From the NCBI GenBank assembly GCA_028713675.1, contig JAQTNV010000001.1:1-64000 (forward strand): a stretch of 64,000 nucleotides of DNA. Direction: 5' to 3'. This document shows positions 1 to 8,850 of this stretch, one piece after another. Position 1 is the first letter of the stretch. Each line of letters starts with the position of its first letter. The stretch is from a bacterium (GTDB lineage Bacteria; Desulfobacterota; JAPLJL01). The translations under genes were made by a program, and so were the position numbers. The notes beneath the pieces are model-generated. The model was given only the letters and a program-made list of their open reading frames with translations. It had not been told where the DNA came from and made no database searches.

Positions 1-496
1 TGCCGATGTCCTGAAGCCCGATGGCCGCCCAGTCAATCGCGTGGATGGCCGCCAGATTGTCAATCAGGGAAAAGGAAAGCCTCCGCATCATCGCCGGGTT
101 TATTTCCATCCCTTCGGGCAGATCCTTGCGCAGGATGATGCCCTTCTTGCGCTCCATCACGTAGAAAGGCGCCCCCATGACCGAGTCGTCATCGCAATAA
201 GCCAGGGGCTTCGGGGCCGGGGGATATACCGTGCAAAGCTTGGACAGAATCCGGTATTCGCGGTGCATATCGTGCCCGGCCTTAATGTCCTTGGCCCCGA
301 AGGGGGGCCGGCGCAGAACCACGTCGGTATCCCCCAACCGGAGAAGATAGGTGAGGTTCGAATGCCCGCTCGGGAACTGTTCGATGACCAGCTCACCGGC
401 GAGTCCCGGGACATTCTTCCTCAGGTAATCCCCGACTCGGGTCAGATCCAGTTCCTCGCCCTTCCTGACTTTGCGGGTGGAATCGATGAATGACAT
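1..496 (-). CDS. Phosphotransferase (aminoglycoside phosphotransferase/ACAD10-11 N-terminal type), partial
   Basis: The N-terminal 165 residues of a kinase-fold protein of the APH family; the C-terminus, including the catalytic loop, lies beyond the left edge. Translating from the ATG at 496 gives an N-lobe with a nucleotide-loop-like SGHSNLTY (about residues 46-53), the VVLRRPPFG strand typical of the ACAD10/11-linked subfamily, and FYVMERKKG as the hinge region. A strong AAGGAGG lies 9-15 bases upstream of the ATG. It lies downstream of, and co-directional with, an ACAD10/11-like dehydrogenase. In animals these two domains are fused (ACAD10/ACAD11), and in the Pseudomonas levulinate pathway LvaA and a dehydrogenase-like partner process 4-hydroxyacyl-CoAs through 4-phosphorylation. 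A role in 4-hydroxyacyl-CoA breakdown is therefore inferred. Confidence 0.85.
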   Translation of the reverse strand, partial: MSFIDSTRKVRKGEELDLTRVGDYLRKNVPGLAGELVIEQFPSGHSNLTYLLRLGDTDVVLRRPPFGAKDIKAGHDMHREYRILSKLCTVYPPAPKPLAYCDDDSVMGAPFYVMERKKGIILRKDLPEGMEINPAMMRRLSFSLIDNLAAIHAIDWAAIGLQDIG

Positions 497-827
497 TTTC
501 TCAACCTCCTTCTGTCTGATCCACTTATCAGGTCATGGGTGATAGGTCATAGGTGATAGGTCATAGGTCATAGGGCCAAAACCTGTTAGGTGTTACACAC
601 ACACCAGGGTCAATAAACACGTAAGAGCGTTTGAATCGTTAGTTTCGTTTTGTTCGTTATCGACATTATTTTAGTTTTTTTTATTTCTCGGCTCTTTGCC
701 CTCTGCTCTTTGCCCTCTGCCCTTTGCCCTACCTGTCCTCCGAAGCTTTAGCGCAGGAGGATGCCCTATGCTCTATGCACTTTGCTATTTCACCCATCAC
801 CCACGACCTATGACCTATGACCTTGTT
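497..827. repeat. Heptamer-repeat-filled intergenic region
   Basis: No gene is seen. At 531-575 there is a run of GGTCATA/GGTGATA heptamers. From about 690 to 835 there are TGCYCTW heptamers (TGCCCTC, TGCTCTT, TGCCCTA), followed by CCTATGA heptamers. Inside the second run, at about 737-763, sits the palindrome-like unit TCCTCCGAAGCTTTAGCGCA, followed by GGAGGA, which recurs in variant form near 24870, 32800, 46250 and 47795. The two runs lie between the acyl-CoA dehydrogenase and the phosphotransferase. Confidence 0.85.
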
Positions 828-2024
828 TTATTGAGGCGACGGATAATCCCGCATGATCCGCTTGGCCACCACCGACTTGTGCACCTCGTCCGCGCCATCG
901 TAGATCCGGGCCGGCCGCTCGGCCCTGGCGAAGTACGAAAGGACCGTGTCGTCGCTTACCCCCAAGCCCCCGTGCACCTGAATGGCCCGGTCGATCACTT
1001 TCTGCATTATGGGCGCGACGAAAAACTTGATCAGGGAGATCTCTTCCCGGGCCGCGTACAAACCCTCGGTCTCGATTTTCCAGGCCGCGTGGAGGATCAT
1101 CAGCCTGGCCGCGTGGATATCGGCCCGGCTCTCGGCGATCCAGGCCTGGATGATCTGCTTGTCGGCAAGGTATTTTTTCCCGATCTTCCGCTCCGACGCC
1201 CGCCGGCACATCATCTCGAAGCTCCGGTTGCAGACCCCCATCCAGCGCATGCAGTGGTGGATCCGTCCCGGGCCCAGCCGATCCTGGGCGATGACAAAGC
1301 CGTTCCCCTCCGGCCCCAGCAGGTTCGTAAGCGGCACCCGGCAGTTCTCGTACATGATTTCCCCGTGACTCGAGTAATCGTCGCCCGCGTGCCCCATCAT
1401 CGAGATGTTCCGGATCAGGTTGAAACCCGGGGTATCGGTGGGGACGATGATCATGCTGGCCCGCTGGTAGGGGGAAGCCTCGGGGTTGGTGATGGCCATG
1501 ACCACGGCGAATTGGGAACCGTCGGCCGCGGTACTGTACCACTTGTGGCCGTTGATTACCCATTCCTTCCCGTCCTTGACCGCGGTGGTGCTCAGCTCAA
1601 TCGGGTTCGAGCCGGCGTTCTCCGGCTCGCTCATGGAGAAACAGCTCCGGATTTTTCCGGCGACCAGCGGGACGAGATATTTTTCCCGCTGTTCCGGGGT
1701 GGAGTACTTGGCCAGGATTTCCATGTTGCCGGCATCCGGCGCCTGGCAGTTAAACATCAGATGTCCCAGGGGGCTCCGGCCCAGCTCCTCGGAAACCAGG
1801 GCGTGTTCCACCAGGGAAAGCCCCATCCCCCCGTGTTCCTTGGGCATCTGCGGAGCCCAGAGCTCCATTTTCTTCACCATCTCCCGGCGCGCGTTGATCT
1901 GGGGCCACATCTCCTTGAATTTGTTGTAAAGGAAATAGGGCTCGATCGGATAAACCTCCTTCTTCATGAACTCGCGGATCATTTCGAGGATGGCCTGCAT
2001 TTTTTCCGGAATCGTAAAATCCAT
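828..2024 (-). CDS. Acyl-CoA dehydrogenase, ACAD10/11-like
   Basis: A 398-residue flavoprotein dehydrogenase, full length for the family. Visible features: an N-terminal helical domain with ALVSEELGRSPLG (about residues 85-97), the FAD-contacting CFSMSEPENAGSNP (about 148-161), and the C-terminal ARIYDGADEVHKSVVAKR, where an Asp stands at the position of the catalytic Glu of MCAD-type enzymes, as is usual for ACAD10/11-type proteins. The start ATG at 2024 follows an AAGGAGG. The next gene downstream is the APH-like kinase, which supports a 4-hydroxy/4-phosphoacyl-CoA route rather than ordinary beta-oxidation. Electrons would go to the EtfBA pair encoded at 3-5 kb on the other strand. The substrate is inferred. 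Confidence 0.92.
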   Translation of the reverse strand: MDFTIPEKMQAILEMIREFMKKEVYPIEPYFLYNKFKEMWPQINARREMVKKMELWAPQMPKEHGGMGLSLVEHALVSEELGRSPLGHLMFNCQAPDAGNMEILAKYSTPEQREKYLVPLVAGKIRSCFSMSEPENAGSNPIELSTTAVKDGKEWVINGHKWYSTAADGSQFAVVMAITNPEASPYQRASMIIVPTDTPGFNLIRNISMMGHAGDDYSSHGEIMYENCRVPLTNLLGPEGNGFVIAQDRLGPGRIHHCMRWMGVCNRSFEMMCRRASERKIGKKYLADKQIIQAWIAESRADIHAARLMILHAAWKIETEGLYAAREEISLIKFFVAPIMQKVIDRAIQVHGGLGVSDDTVLSYFARAERPARIYDGADEVHKSVVAKRIMRDYPSPQ

Positions 2025-2039
2025 ATTCTTAACCTCCTT

Positions 2040-2148
2040 CGTTTTAAATCAAAACCTGGTGGTAGGTTTTAGGTCGTAGGTGATGGGTTTAAAGCTAACA
2101 TCTGATACCTATAACCCATGACCTATGACCCATGACCTGTCATCTATA
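2040..2148. repeat. Inverted heptamer runs
   Basis: At 2050-2085 heptamers run as TAGGTTT, TAGGTCG, TAGGTGA; at 2105-2148 the complementary-type units CCTATAA, CCCATGA and CCTATGA appear. The two runs are in opposite orientation and could pair as an imperfect hairpin between two minus-strand genes. Confidence 0.7.
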
Positions 2149-2862
2149 GGTAATCATCCCTTCATCTTCCAGGTGCGGAGTCTGGTTGAACCCGGCCAGG
2201 GTAAAACGGTCCTGGCTGTAAGTAAATTCCGTAATGCTGGAATTCTTGATGATCCACTGCAGACTAAGGGCCTTCCGCCCGGACAGACTCAGGGCATGCT
2301 GGAGCGCGATCGAAATGGCCCCCCCGGAGGTGAAAACCGCCACGGTCTTCCCCGAAGCGTATTCCGAACGGATCTTTTCTATCCCCGCGATTACCCGGTC
2401 CTGAAACCGCGGGAAAGACTCGGTTTCGGGCCCCGGGTCGGGATCCTCGAGCCAGCGCTCGAGGACGATCTCGAAAATCTGCTGAAAGGCCCGGCGGCCC
2501 TCCGGAGAACCGTCCCCGATCCCGGGATATCGCTTGGCTACTTCCCTGATCCGCGGATCTTCTTCCAGGAGGCGGGGATAAAGGTGGGTCATGATTCCCC
2601 GGGAGTCGTATTCGTTGAACCCCGTGATTATCCCGCCTTCGGGAAAGCTCAGTCCGGCTTTTTGCAGGATCTCACCTACGGTCCGAAGCGTCTGCTTCTG
2701 CCTCACCATGGCCCCGGAAAATACCGCGTCGAAACCCCGGCGCCGGCGGGCCCAGTATTGGCCGAGGACATTGGACTGCTCGATCCCGAGCGGAGAAAGC
2801 CGATCGTAATCCTCGGTGCCGAACATCGCCTGGCCATGTCTAATTAGGATCAATGTGCTCAT
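2140..2862 (-). CDS. Histidine phosphatase superfamily protein
   Basis: A 240-residue phosphoglycerate-mutase-like protein. The N-terminal LILIRHGQAMFG contains the phospho-acceptor His of the RHG motif (residue 9), and FNEYDSRG supplies the usual acidic residue. The second catalytic His, normally in a VSHGG-type motif, is not there: the equivalent segment reads VAVFTSGGAISIA, with Thr-Ser in its place. The protein may therefore be a slow or specialised phosphatase; the substrate is unknown. It is co-directional with the acyl-CoA dehydrogenase downstream. The C-terminal codons run into the heptamer repeats at 2105-2148. Confidence 0.88.
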   Translation of the reverse strand: MSTLILIRHGQAMFGTEDYDRLSPLGIEQSNVLGQYWARRRRGFDAVFSGAMVRQKQTLRTVGEILQKAGLSFPEGGIITGFNEYDSRGIMTHLYPRLLEEDPRIREVAKRYPGIGDGSPEGRRAFQQIFEIVLERWLEDPDPGPETESFPRFQDRVIAGIEKIRSEYASGKTVAVFTSGGAISIALQHALSLSGRKALSLQWIIKNSSITEFTYSQDRFTLAGFNQTPHLEDEGMITYR

Positions 2863-2946
2863 GGTCGGATTTTTTCAAGAGGATATAATATAAAACAAAT
2901 AAGTCCAAAGGTTAACCGCAAATTTATGTCTCATTTAAGATTTGGC

Positions 2947-2992
2947 CCCCTCTCCCCTACCCTCCCCCTCGAGGGGGGAGGGAAAGGGTGAG
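2947..2992. repeat. G/C palindrome of the CCCTCCCC-GGGGAGGG type
   Basis: A near-perfect hairpin with arms CCCTCCCCCT and AGGGGGGAGGG around CG, in the divergent gap between the histidine phosphatase and etfB. A related copy (CCCCTCCCTTGAGGGGAGGGG) lies at 27661-27681. Confidence 0.75.
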
Positions 2993-3067
2993 GGTGAATA
3001 ACATAAATGGTATGAATTTTAAAATAATATCTATGGATCATTTGCAGATTGGATGCTTCTCAAAACC

Positions 3068-3844
3068 ATGAAAATCCTGGTTTGCGTCAAGCAAGTCCCT
3101 GAACGGGAGAGCCGTTTCCTCCTGGATGCCTCCGGCAAGGGTTATTCCGACCAGGGGATCAACTTCGTTCTCAATCCGTATGACGAATACGCTCTCGAAG
3201 AGGCCCTGTTAATAAAGGAAAAACTCCCGGGAACCGAGATCACCGCGCTTTCGCTCGGACCCGCCCGGACAGAAAAGACCGTCCGCCGGGCCCTTGAACT
3301 CGGGGCCGACCGCGGAGCCTGCATCCTGACCCCGGAGAATTATTACCTCGGTCCCGGGGAGACCGCGTTGCAGATCGCCGGGTTCTCCCGGAAGAGAGGA
3401 TTTGACCTACTTTTCTTCGGGATCATGTCGGAGGACTACATGCGCGGGCAGACCGGACCGATGGTGGCCGCCCTCCTCCAGCTGCCCTTCGCCACCGCGG
3501 TGGTAGCGGAAAACATTTCGAGCGATCTCAGCCGGATCACCGTGGAAAGGGAGCTCGAGGCGGGGCTCCGCGAGGTGGCCGAACTCCCGCTTCCGGCCGT
3601 GCTCACGATTCAATCGGGCATTAACCAGCCCCGTTACCCCCGGCTGACCGATAAGCTCAGGGCCAGGGAGCAGAAGCTCGAGGCGATTACCGGTTTGGAG
3701 CCGCTCCCTCCCGGCAGGTGTGCCGAGCTCCTGCGTGCTTTTTTCCCCCCGTCTTCGCCGGCCGGAACGTTTTTGACGGGAACCATGGAGGAGCAGGCGG
3801 AAAAACTGATCCGGATTATTCGGGAAAAAACGGATGTTTTATAA
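3068..3844 (+). CDS. etfB: Electron transfer flavoprotein beta subunit
   Basis: A 258-residue EtfB. It opens with MKILVCVKQVPERESRF, has the NPYDEYALEEALLIKE segment, and has the nucleotide-contacting MRGQTGPMVAALLQLPFATA (about residues 122-141). EtfB binds AMP and, with EtfA, forms the FAD heterodimer that takes electrons from acyl-CoA dehydrogenases. An ATG 15 bases upstream (3053) is also in frame, but the family starts at MKILV; neither ATG has a clear Shine-Dalgarno. etfA follows after 226 bases that contain dispersed repeats, an unusually large gap for this pair. Confidence 0.95.
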   Translation: MKILVCVKQVPERESRFLLDASGKGYSDQGINFVLNPYDEYALEEALLIKEKLPGTEITALSLGPARTEKTVRRALELGADRGACILTPENYYLGPGETALQIAGFSRKRGFDLLFFGIMSEDYMRGQTGPMVAALLQLPFATAVVAENISSDLSRITVERELEAGLREVAELPLPAVLTIQSGINQPRYPRLTDKLRAREQKLEAITGLEPLPPGRCAELLRAFFPPSSPAGTFLTGTMEEQAEKLIRIIREKTDVL

Positions 3845-3907
3845 GAATTGCCGATTGTAGATTGACGATTGACGATTTTTTTCAAAAAGAGATGGCCTTC
3901 ATTTAAA

Positions 3908-4068
3908 CAAATACGTCATTCCCGCGAAAGCGGGAATCCAGTTTTGGGTTTCGTGTTTAAAGATTTGATTGGTTTGGAATTTGGACATTGGGATTTGTTT
4001 GGTAATTGCCCCTCTGGGGTACTAGTCCTGAGACCCCATCGGGGTCTTAGGAGAGCTTGGTAATTGGG
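3908..4068. repeat. REP-like hairpin and 85-bp dispersed inverted repeat before etfA
   Basis: At 3912-3939 a hairpin reads CATTCCCGCG-AAAG-CGGGAATCC. From about 3985 to 4070 lies a unit with two further hairpins (CCCCTCTGGGG; GACCCCATCGGGGTC) flanked by GGTAATTGGGATTTG-like ends. An inverted copy occupies about 11709-11793. The unit runs up to the etfA start codon. Confidence 0.85.
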
Positions 4069-4070
4069 AT

Positions 4071-5042
4071 TTGAAATTGAATAAGGACATCTGGATCATC
4101 GCCGAGCATTTTGACGGACGGATCCGGCCGGTCAACTCCGAGCTGATCGCCTTCGCCCGCAAGATCCCCGGGGAAATCAAGGTTATCGTTATCGGGCATC
4201 CGGTTAAGCCGCTTGCCGAAGAGATCGCCCGGGCAACCGGATGCGACGTAATCGGCCTGGATTCACCCGCCGCCGTCCTCTATAACTCCGAGGTTTATCG
4301 ATACCTGATTAAAAAATTATGCGGGCAGGACCAACCCCGTTACCTTCTGGTTCCCCACACCCCCTTCGGCTGGGATTACGCCCCGGCCCTGGCGGTGGAC
4401 CTGGGTTTTTCTGCAATCGCCTCCGTCACCGATTTCAACCCGGGGAATTCGACCTTCATCCGGCAGATTTTGAACGGCAAGCTGCTCGAGGAATTGAAAT
4501 CTCCCCCGGGGTGCTCGGCCGTGGTCACAGTAATGCCCGGGTCGGTCAAACCTGAAACGGAGATTATTACTTCCCCCGGTTCGGTCAGGATCCTGGAGTT
4601 CGAAATCCCTCAGCTTAAAACCCGGACTATCCGTTACCTCCCGGCCCAACCGGGCACAGTCAATTTAAAAGACGCCGAAGTGATCGTGGCCGCCGGCCGG
4701 GGCCTCAAGGTCCAGGAAAGGATCGAATTAATTCGAGAGCTGGCTTCCTTATTTAAACGCGGCGCGGTGGGGGCTTCCCGCCCCCTCTGCGACCAGGGCT
4801 GGCTTCCGCTGGGGCATCAGGTGGGAATGACCGGAAGCACCGTGTCTCCCAAGCTTTACCTGGCCTGCGGCATCTCCGGGGCGCTGCAACACACGATGGG
4901 GATGAAAAATTCCGGCTTGATCGTGGCGGTCAACACCGACCGCAAGGCACCCATCCTGCAGGTCGCGCATTTCTGCGTCAACACCGACCTTTCCCAATTC
5001 ATCCCGGTATTAATCGAAAAAATCAGAAAACTCCACGAGTAA
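4071..5042 (+). CDS. etfA: Electron transfer flavoprotein alpha subunit
   Basis: A 323-residue EtfA. The N-terminal domain has PHTPFGWDYAPALAVDLG (about residues 98-115). The C-terminal FAD domain has VAAGRGL, GASRPLCDQGWLP with the conserved Arg, GMTGSTVSPKLYLACGISG, and MKNSGLIVAVNTDRKAPI. No ATG is in the right place: the frame opens with TTG at 4071 (or TTG at 4077), at the very edge of a dispersed repeat that ends in GGGATTTG. The original leader may have been replaced by the repeat. The partner is etfB upstream; together they would serve acyl-CoA dehydrogenases. Confidence 0.95.
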   Translation: MKLNKDIWIIAEHFDGRIRPVNSELIAFARKIPGEIKVIVIGHPVKPLAEEIARATGCDVIGLDSPAAVLYNSEVYRYLIKKLCGQDQPRYLLVPHTPFGWDYAPALAVDLGFSAIASVTDFNPGNSTFIRQILNGKLLEELKSPPGCSAVVTVMPGSVKPETEIITSPGSVRILEFEIPQLKTRTIRYLPAQPGTVNLKDAEVIVAAGRGLKVQERIELIRELASLFKRGAVGASRPLCDQGWLPLGHQVGMTGSTVSPKLYLACGISGALQHTMGMKNSGLIVAVNTDRKAPILQVAHFCVNTDLSQFIPVLIEKIRKLHE

Positions 5043-5089
5043 AATCGGGGTCTTTTAAATCATTCTTCTTGGTTTTACCGAAGCCCGGC

Positions 5090-5312
5090 TTCCGGCCCGT
5101 AGGGCCTACAGCCCGGAGGGAGGGTTGGCCCTCGGGTTTGTACGGTTTTAGGTTATGGGTGATGGGTCATGGGCATTGAAAATCCCCCTCGATCCCCCTT
5201 TTAACAAAGGGGGAAGATGTTTTCTTTTCGAATTTAACCCAACACCTAACACCCAAAACCCATCACCTGATTGGGGAGCGAGACCAACCCCCCAAAAAAA
5301 GAAAAAAGGCTT
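5090..5312. repeat. Composite dispersed repeat, copy A
   Basis: About 200 bases: GGCCCGTAGGGCCTACAGCC hairpin, TACGGTTTTAGG, heptamers of the GGTGATG type, a CCCCCTTTTAACAAAGGGGG hairpin, a heptamer run of the AACACCTA type, and an end reading CACCTGATTGGGGAGC. Copy B (6586-6826) is inverted; copy C (about 35975-36170) has the orientation of B; a shorter related piece lies at 38400-38510. A and B bracket the HAD lipoprotein gene. The 337-base gap after etfA holds no gene. Confidence 0.9.
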
Positions 5313-5379
5313 TACTGAGTGAGAATGAAGGGAAACGAAGTCGAGAAGCAGGTCAGCCTGTTGGGATTGCGGATATCAG

Positions 5380-6381
5380 TCATTCCCCGAAAGCGGGAAA
5401 ATCCTGGACAAACGAAGTGATATGCTGGGCGTAATCGCCCTGGATCGGGGTTCCGTATAAACCCGCATCCGGACCGATAATGAATACCCGGTCTTCCGGG
5501 ATGGCGGCGTCCTCGTAGGCTTCCTGGTCGGTGTCGGCGTTCCCATACGCGACCGCGACCTGATAACCAAGTTCATTCTTGACCTGTTCCAGAAACCCCC
5601 GCTTGTAGGCACGGGTCGCTTCTCCCACGACAAATGAGTCGGCGGTCTCCACGTAACCGAAGGGTGCTCCCATCTGGTCCAGCCACATCCGGGTGAGAAA
5701 ACGCTGGTAATAGGGACGGGCGGTCAGGTAGAAGATCTGGTATCCCTTCCCTGCGTAGAGGTTCAGCATCTCGATGGCACCCCCGTAGGCGACAGGCACA
5801 TAGTCAAGATCAGCCATTTGCCGGGAAAACTCGGCGTCGCTCAAGGTCAGGGTACCGTCGATGTCGGTAACAATAGTTGCGGTTCCGGAAGGATAAATGA
5901 AAATCCCCCCGTCGGCGCAGGTCTGGTCACCCTCCACCACCGCGTAGATCGGGTGCGCGCCCGGGCCGAATTTCCGGGCGGCGGGAACTTCCGCGCTGAA
6001 TTTCCCTTCCAAATCCGTCTTTACCCGGGCCAATTGGATCCAATCCTGATTTTCATCCTGGGTCCAGATAGAAACGTATTCCTCCGGAAGGCTGTTAACG
6101 CTTAATATCCCTCCGTAATTGGTTATCCCTTGGAGAGTCTGGGATTCTCCCTCGTGCCCGATAAAATCAAAAAACACATGCAGGGGGCGGCCCAAAGCCT
6201 TCGCCTGGGCGGCCCGGGCCGGGTTCAGAAATGTCGAGGAATCAAGCCGGAAAGGAAGCTGGGCCGGTTCCGGGCAGACCAGATTGCCTCCCTGGCTTTT
6301 CGACCCATCCGAGCAGGACAAACCCAGGAATACGGATAAAACCAGGAAATAAATTGGGATTGGGAAAATACTTCTTTTCAC
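5380..6381 (-). CDS. HAD-family (LNS2/lipin-like) phosphatase, predicted lipoprotein
   Basis: A 333-residue exported protein. I prefer the GTG at 6381 over the ATG at 6414, because GGAGG sits just upstream and the product then opens as a typical signal peptide, VKRSIFPIPIYFLVLSVF, ending in GLSC (weak lipobox). The middle region (about 75-165) looks beta-rich. The C-terminal half is a HAD domain: TDIDGTLTLSD (DxDGT nucleophile motif), YLTARP (motif II region) and GNADTDQEAYEDA (acidic motif). This arrangement resembles LNS2-type phosphatases, whose eukaryotic members act on phosphatidate; the substrate here is unknown. The gene lies between inverted copies A and B of a dispersed repeat. Confidence 0.85.
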   Translation of the reverse strand: MKRSIFPIPIYFLVLSVFLGLSCSDGSKSQGGNLVCPEPAQLPFRLDSSTFLNPARAAQAKALGRPLHVFFDFIGHEGESQTLQGITNYGGILSVNSLPEEYVSIWTQDENQDWIQLARVKTDLEGKFSAEVPAARKFGPGAHPIYAVVEGDQTCADGGIFIYPSGTATIVTDIDGTLTLSDAEFSRQMADLDYVPVAYGGAIEMLNLYAGKGYQIFYLTARPYYQRFLTRMWLDQMGAPFGYVETADSFVVGEATRAYKRGFLEQVKNELGYQVAVAYGNADTDQEAYEDAAIPEDRVFIIGPDAGLYGTPIQGDYAQHITSFVQDFPAFGE

Positions 6382-6494
6382 GGATCCTCCATAGAAAACA
6401 ATCCCCGTCGGCAATTATCTCATCCACGCTTCGGGGTCGTCAAATACTGGATAAGTCCTTGATCATTTCCTGGTTACAAATCTTCACGTATCCT

Positions 6495-7060
6495 TTTTTT
6501 GTCATTGCGAAGCCCGCCTCAGGCGGGATGCGGCAATCTCGATTTTCGTTGGCATTTATTTTCTTTTTTTGGGGGCCGGGTTTCGCTCCCCAATCAGGTG
6601 ATGGGTTTTGGGTGTTAGGTGTTGGGTTAGATTCGAAAAGAAAACATCTTCCCCCTTTGTTAAAAGGGGGATCGAGTCTCCGACCCGTAGGGTCTACGAC
6701 CCGGAGGGAGGGATTTTCAATGCCCATGACCCATCACCCATAACCTAAAACCGTACAAAACCGAGAACCAACCCCCCCTCCGGGCTGTAGGCCCTACGGG
6801 CCGGAAGCCGGGTTTCTGAAAACCCAACCAACCCAACAAGCCCCATGAACTTTTTATTTTTCTCGGCGGTCGGCGGCTTGGGCAGCGGAGCTTCAGCGGA
6901 GTTGACTCGGTCGTCGGCGGTCGTAACAGCGAGATTGCTTCCCTCGACCATACTCGGGATAAATCGCCAGAGGTTTATACTGAGCGAAGCGAATGTGCTC
7001 AGAATGACAGAAAAACAGCTGTTTTCCGTCGGTGCCCGGTCTACCGTTTACCGTCTACGG
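6495..7060. repeat. Repeat cluster: REP-like hairpin, composite copy B, GGCGGTC heptamers
   Basis: No gene in this roughly 700-base gap. At 6500-6545 is a GTCATTGCGAAG...GCAATCTCG element with an inner GCCTCAGGCGGG hairpin. Copy B of the composite repeat (6586-6826) is inverted relative to copy A and carries an extra hairpin ACCCGTAGGGTCTACGACCC. At 6868-6925 GGCGGTC-type heptamers occur. About 6918-7012 is an inverted copy of the segment at about 51917-52015 (motif ACCATACTCGGGATAAATCG). At 7040-7068 a short run of TCTACCGT-like units precedes the DUF1846 stop codon. Confidence 0.85.
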
Positions 7061-7077
7061 TCTACCATAAACAATTT

Positions 7078-8595
7078 TTAGGAGATAAACAGATTTTTCG
7101 TCGAGAAATTGGGATCGGTGGTCAGGTTCACCCCCAGCCGGCGCAGGCCCGCCTCGTCGCCGGGAGTGGGAATGTGGGTCATGTGGATCTCGCAGCCCTG
7201 GAGTTCCTTCAATTTTTCCATCGCCATCTGGGCGGCGGGGTTATTATTGGCGCTGATGGAAAGGGCAATCAGGGTTTCCTCCAGGTCCAAACTCACGCTT
7301 TTCTTGTTCAGAACGTTTCGCTTGAGGTTTCCGATGGACCCGATGATGCTGTCGGGAAGCAGGGGAATCTTGTCCGGGATTTCCGCCATTTTTTTTATCG
7401 TGTTCAGGATCAGACTGGAAGCGGCGTGCATGAGGGGTGAATTCTCGCCGGTCACAATCGAACCGTCTTTAAGCTCAATCGCCGCGCCGCAGAAAATATC
7501 CTCGTTCCCCTTGCCCTTCTGCCGGGCCTCCTCGGCCGCTTTCCTCGCCGGCGCCACCGCGTTCCGGTCCTCGGGCTTGAGCTTGAGCTCGGACATCAGG
7601 AGCTCGGCCCTCTGTTCCGCCTCCTTGTCCACAAACCCCAGGGCATATTCGCAGGCGTAACGGAAATACCTTCGAATAATCTCCTGCCGGGCCGCCCGGC
7701 ATACGATTTCATCGTCAACAATCCCGAAACCGGCGCGGTTAACGCCCATATCGGTGGGGGACTTATAGATCGATTCCGCCCCGGTGATCTTCTCGAGAAT
7801 CCGCCTCAGGACCGGGAAAACCTCCACGTCGCGGTTATAGTTGACCGCGGTTTTCTGGTAGGCCTCGAGATGAAAGGGATCAATCAGATTGAAATCCTTG
7901 AGGTCCACCGTGGCGGCCTCATAGGCCACGTTCACCGGGTGCTTCAGGGGCAGGTTCCAGATGGGAAAGGTTTCAAATTTGGAGTATCCGGATTTTTTCC
8001 CCCGCTTGTAATCGTGGTAGAGCTGGGAGAGGCAGGTGGCCAGCTTGCCGCTGCCCGGCCCCGGTCCGGTTACCACCACCAGGGGTTTTTCCGTCTCGAT
8101 GTATTCATTGGCCCCGTAGCCTTCATCGCTTACGATCGTATTGACATCGGTGGGATAGCCCTTGGTAAAGCGGTGCGTATAGACCTTGACCCCCCGGCGT
8201 TCCAGCTTGTTCTTGAAAATCATGGTGGAAGGCTGGCCTTCGAAACGGGTGATCACCACCCCGGCCACTTCGATCTCCCACTCCCGGAGATCGTCAATCA
8301 GCTTGAGGGCGTCCGAATCGTAGGTGATGCCGAAATCCGCCCTGACCTTTTTCCTCTCGATATCCCCGGAGTAAATGCAGAGCAGGATGTCCGCCTGGTC
8401 CTTGAGCCTCTGCAGCAGCTTCATTTTCACATTGGGATCGAAACCCGGGAGGACCCGGGAGGCGTGCATATCGAAGATGATCTTTCCGCCGAATTCCAGG
8501 TAGAGCTTGTTGTCGAACATCTTGACCCTTTCCAGGATCGCGGCGCTCTGCTCCCGGAGGTATTTTCCATTGTCAAAGCCGACTTTGGCTTCCAT
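7078..8595 (-). CDS. DUF1846 family protein
   Basis: A 505-residue protein matching the DUF1846 family over its full usual length. It opens with [20 protein letters not shown] and has the glycine-rich [19 protein letters not shown] (about residues 180-198), which looks like a phosphate-binding loop. [20 protein letters not shown] and the C-terminal [19 protein letters not shown] are also visible. Members have been crystallised but no reaction is established; nucleotide binding is plausible. ATG at 8595 follows GGGGAGAAAAAT. It stands alone between repeat-filled gaps. Confidence 0.9.
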   Translation of the reverse strand: MEAKVGFDNGKYLREQSAAILERVKMFDNKLYLEFGGKIIFDMHASRVLPGFDPNVKMKLLQRLKDQADILLCIYSGDIERKKVRADFGITYDSDALKLIDDLREWEIEVAGVVITRFEGQPSTMIFKNKLERRGVKVYTHRFTKGYPTDVNTIVSDEGYGANEYIETEKPLVVVTGPGPGSGKLATCLSQLYHDYKRGKKSGYSKFETFPIWNLPLKHPVNVAYEAATVDLKDFNLIDPFHLEAYQKTAVNYNRDVEVFPVLRRILEKITGAESIYKSPTDMGVNRAGFGIVDDEIVCRAARQEIIRRYFRYACEYALGFVDKEAEQRAELLMSELKLKPEDRNAVAPARKAAEEARQKGKGNEDIFCGAAIELKDGSIVTGENSPLMHAASSLILNTIKKMAEIPDKIPLLPDSIIGSIGNLKRNVLNKKSVSLDLEETLIALSISANNNPAAQMAMEKLKELQGCEIHMTHIPTPGDEAGLRRLGVNLTTDPNFSTKNLFIS

Positions 8596-8689
8596 ATTTT
8601 TCTCCCCGTTAAGAAAAAGTTCTGGACTAAACTAATTCCGGATATTTCAAAAGTCAAAAAGGGGGCATCATCGGTACCGGTGTCTGTGT

Positions 8690-8850
8690 CGGTGTCAGTC
8701 TTTATAAGCAAAGGGCATGGGGCATAGAGCATAGGGCAATACATTAAAAACCTGGATTCCGGCTTTCGCCGGAATGACGATAATTTTTACGTTTTGCTGC
8801 GTATTGCTTACTATTTTCTCCTACAACCCATGACCTATGACCTATCACCT
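8690..8850. repeat. Short-unit repeats and ATTCCGGC hairpin
   Basis: Contains GGTGTCTGTGTCGGTGTCAG-type hexamer-like repeats (8678-8700), GGGCATA heptamers (8709-8740), a GGATTCCGGCTTTCGCCGGAATGACG hairpin (given here as arms ATTCCGGC/GCCGGAAT at 8755-8775), and CCTATGA heptamers (8826-8850). It separates the DUF1846 gene from the epimerase. Confidence 0.75.

Noticed and set aside
696-2072. Long plus-strand open frame opposite the acyl-CoA dehydrogenase
   Set aside because: It is a shadow of a high-GC gene, begins in heptamer repeats and has no family-like motifs.
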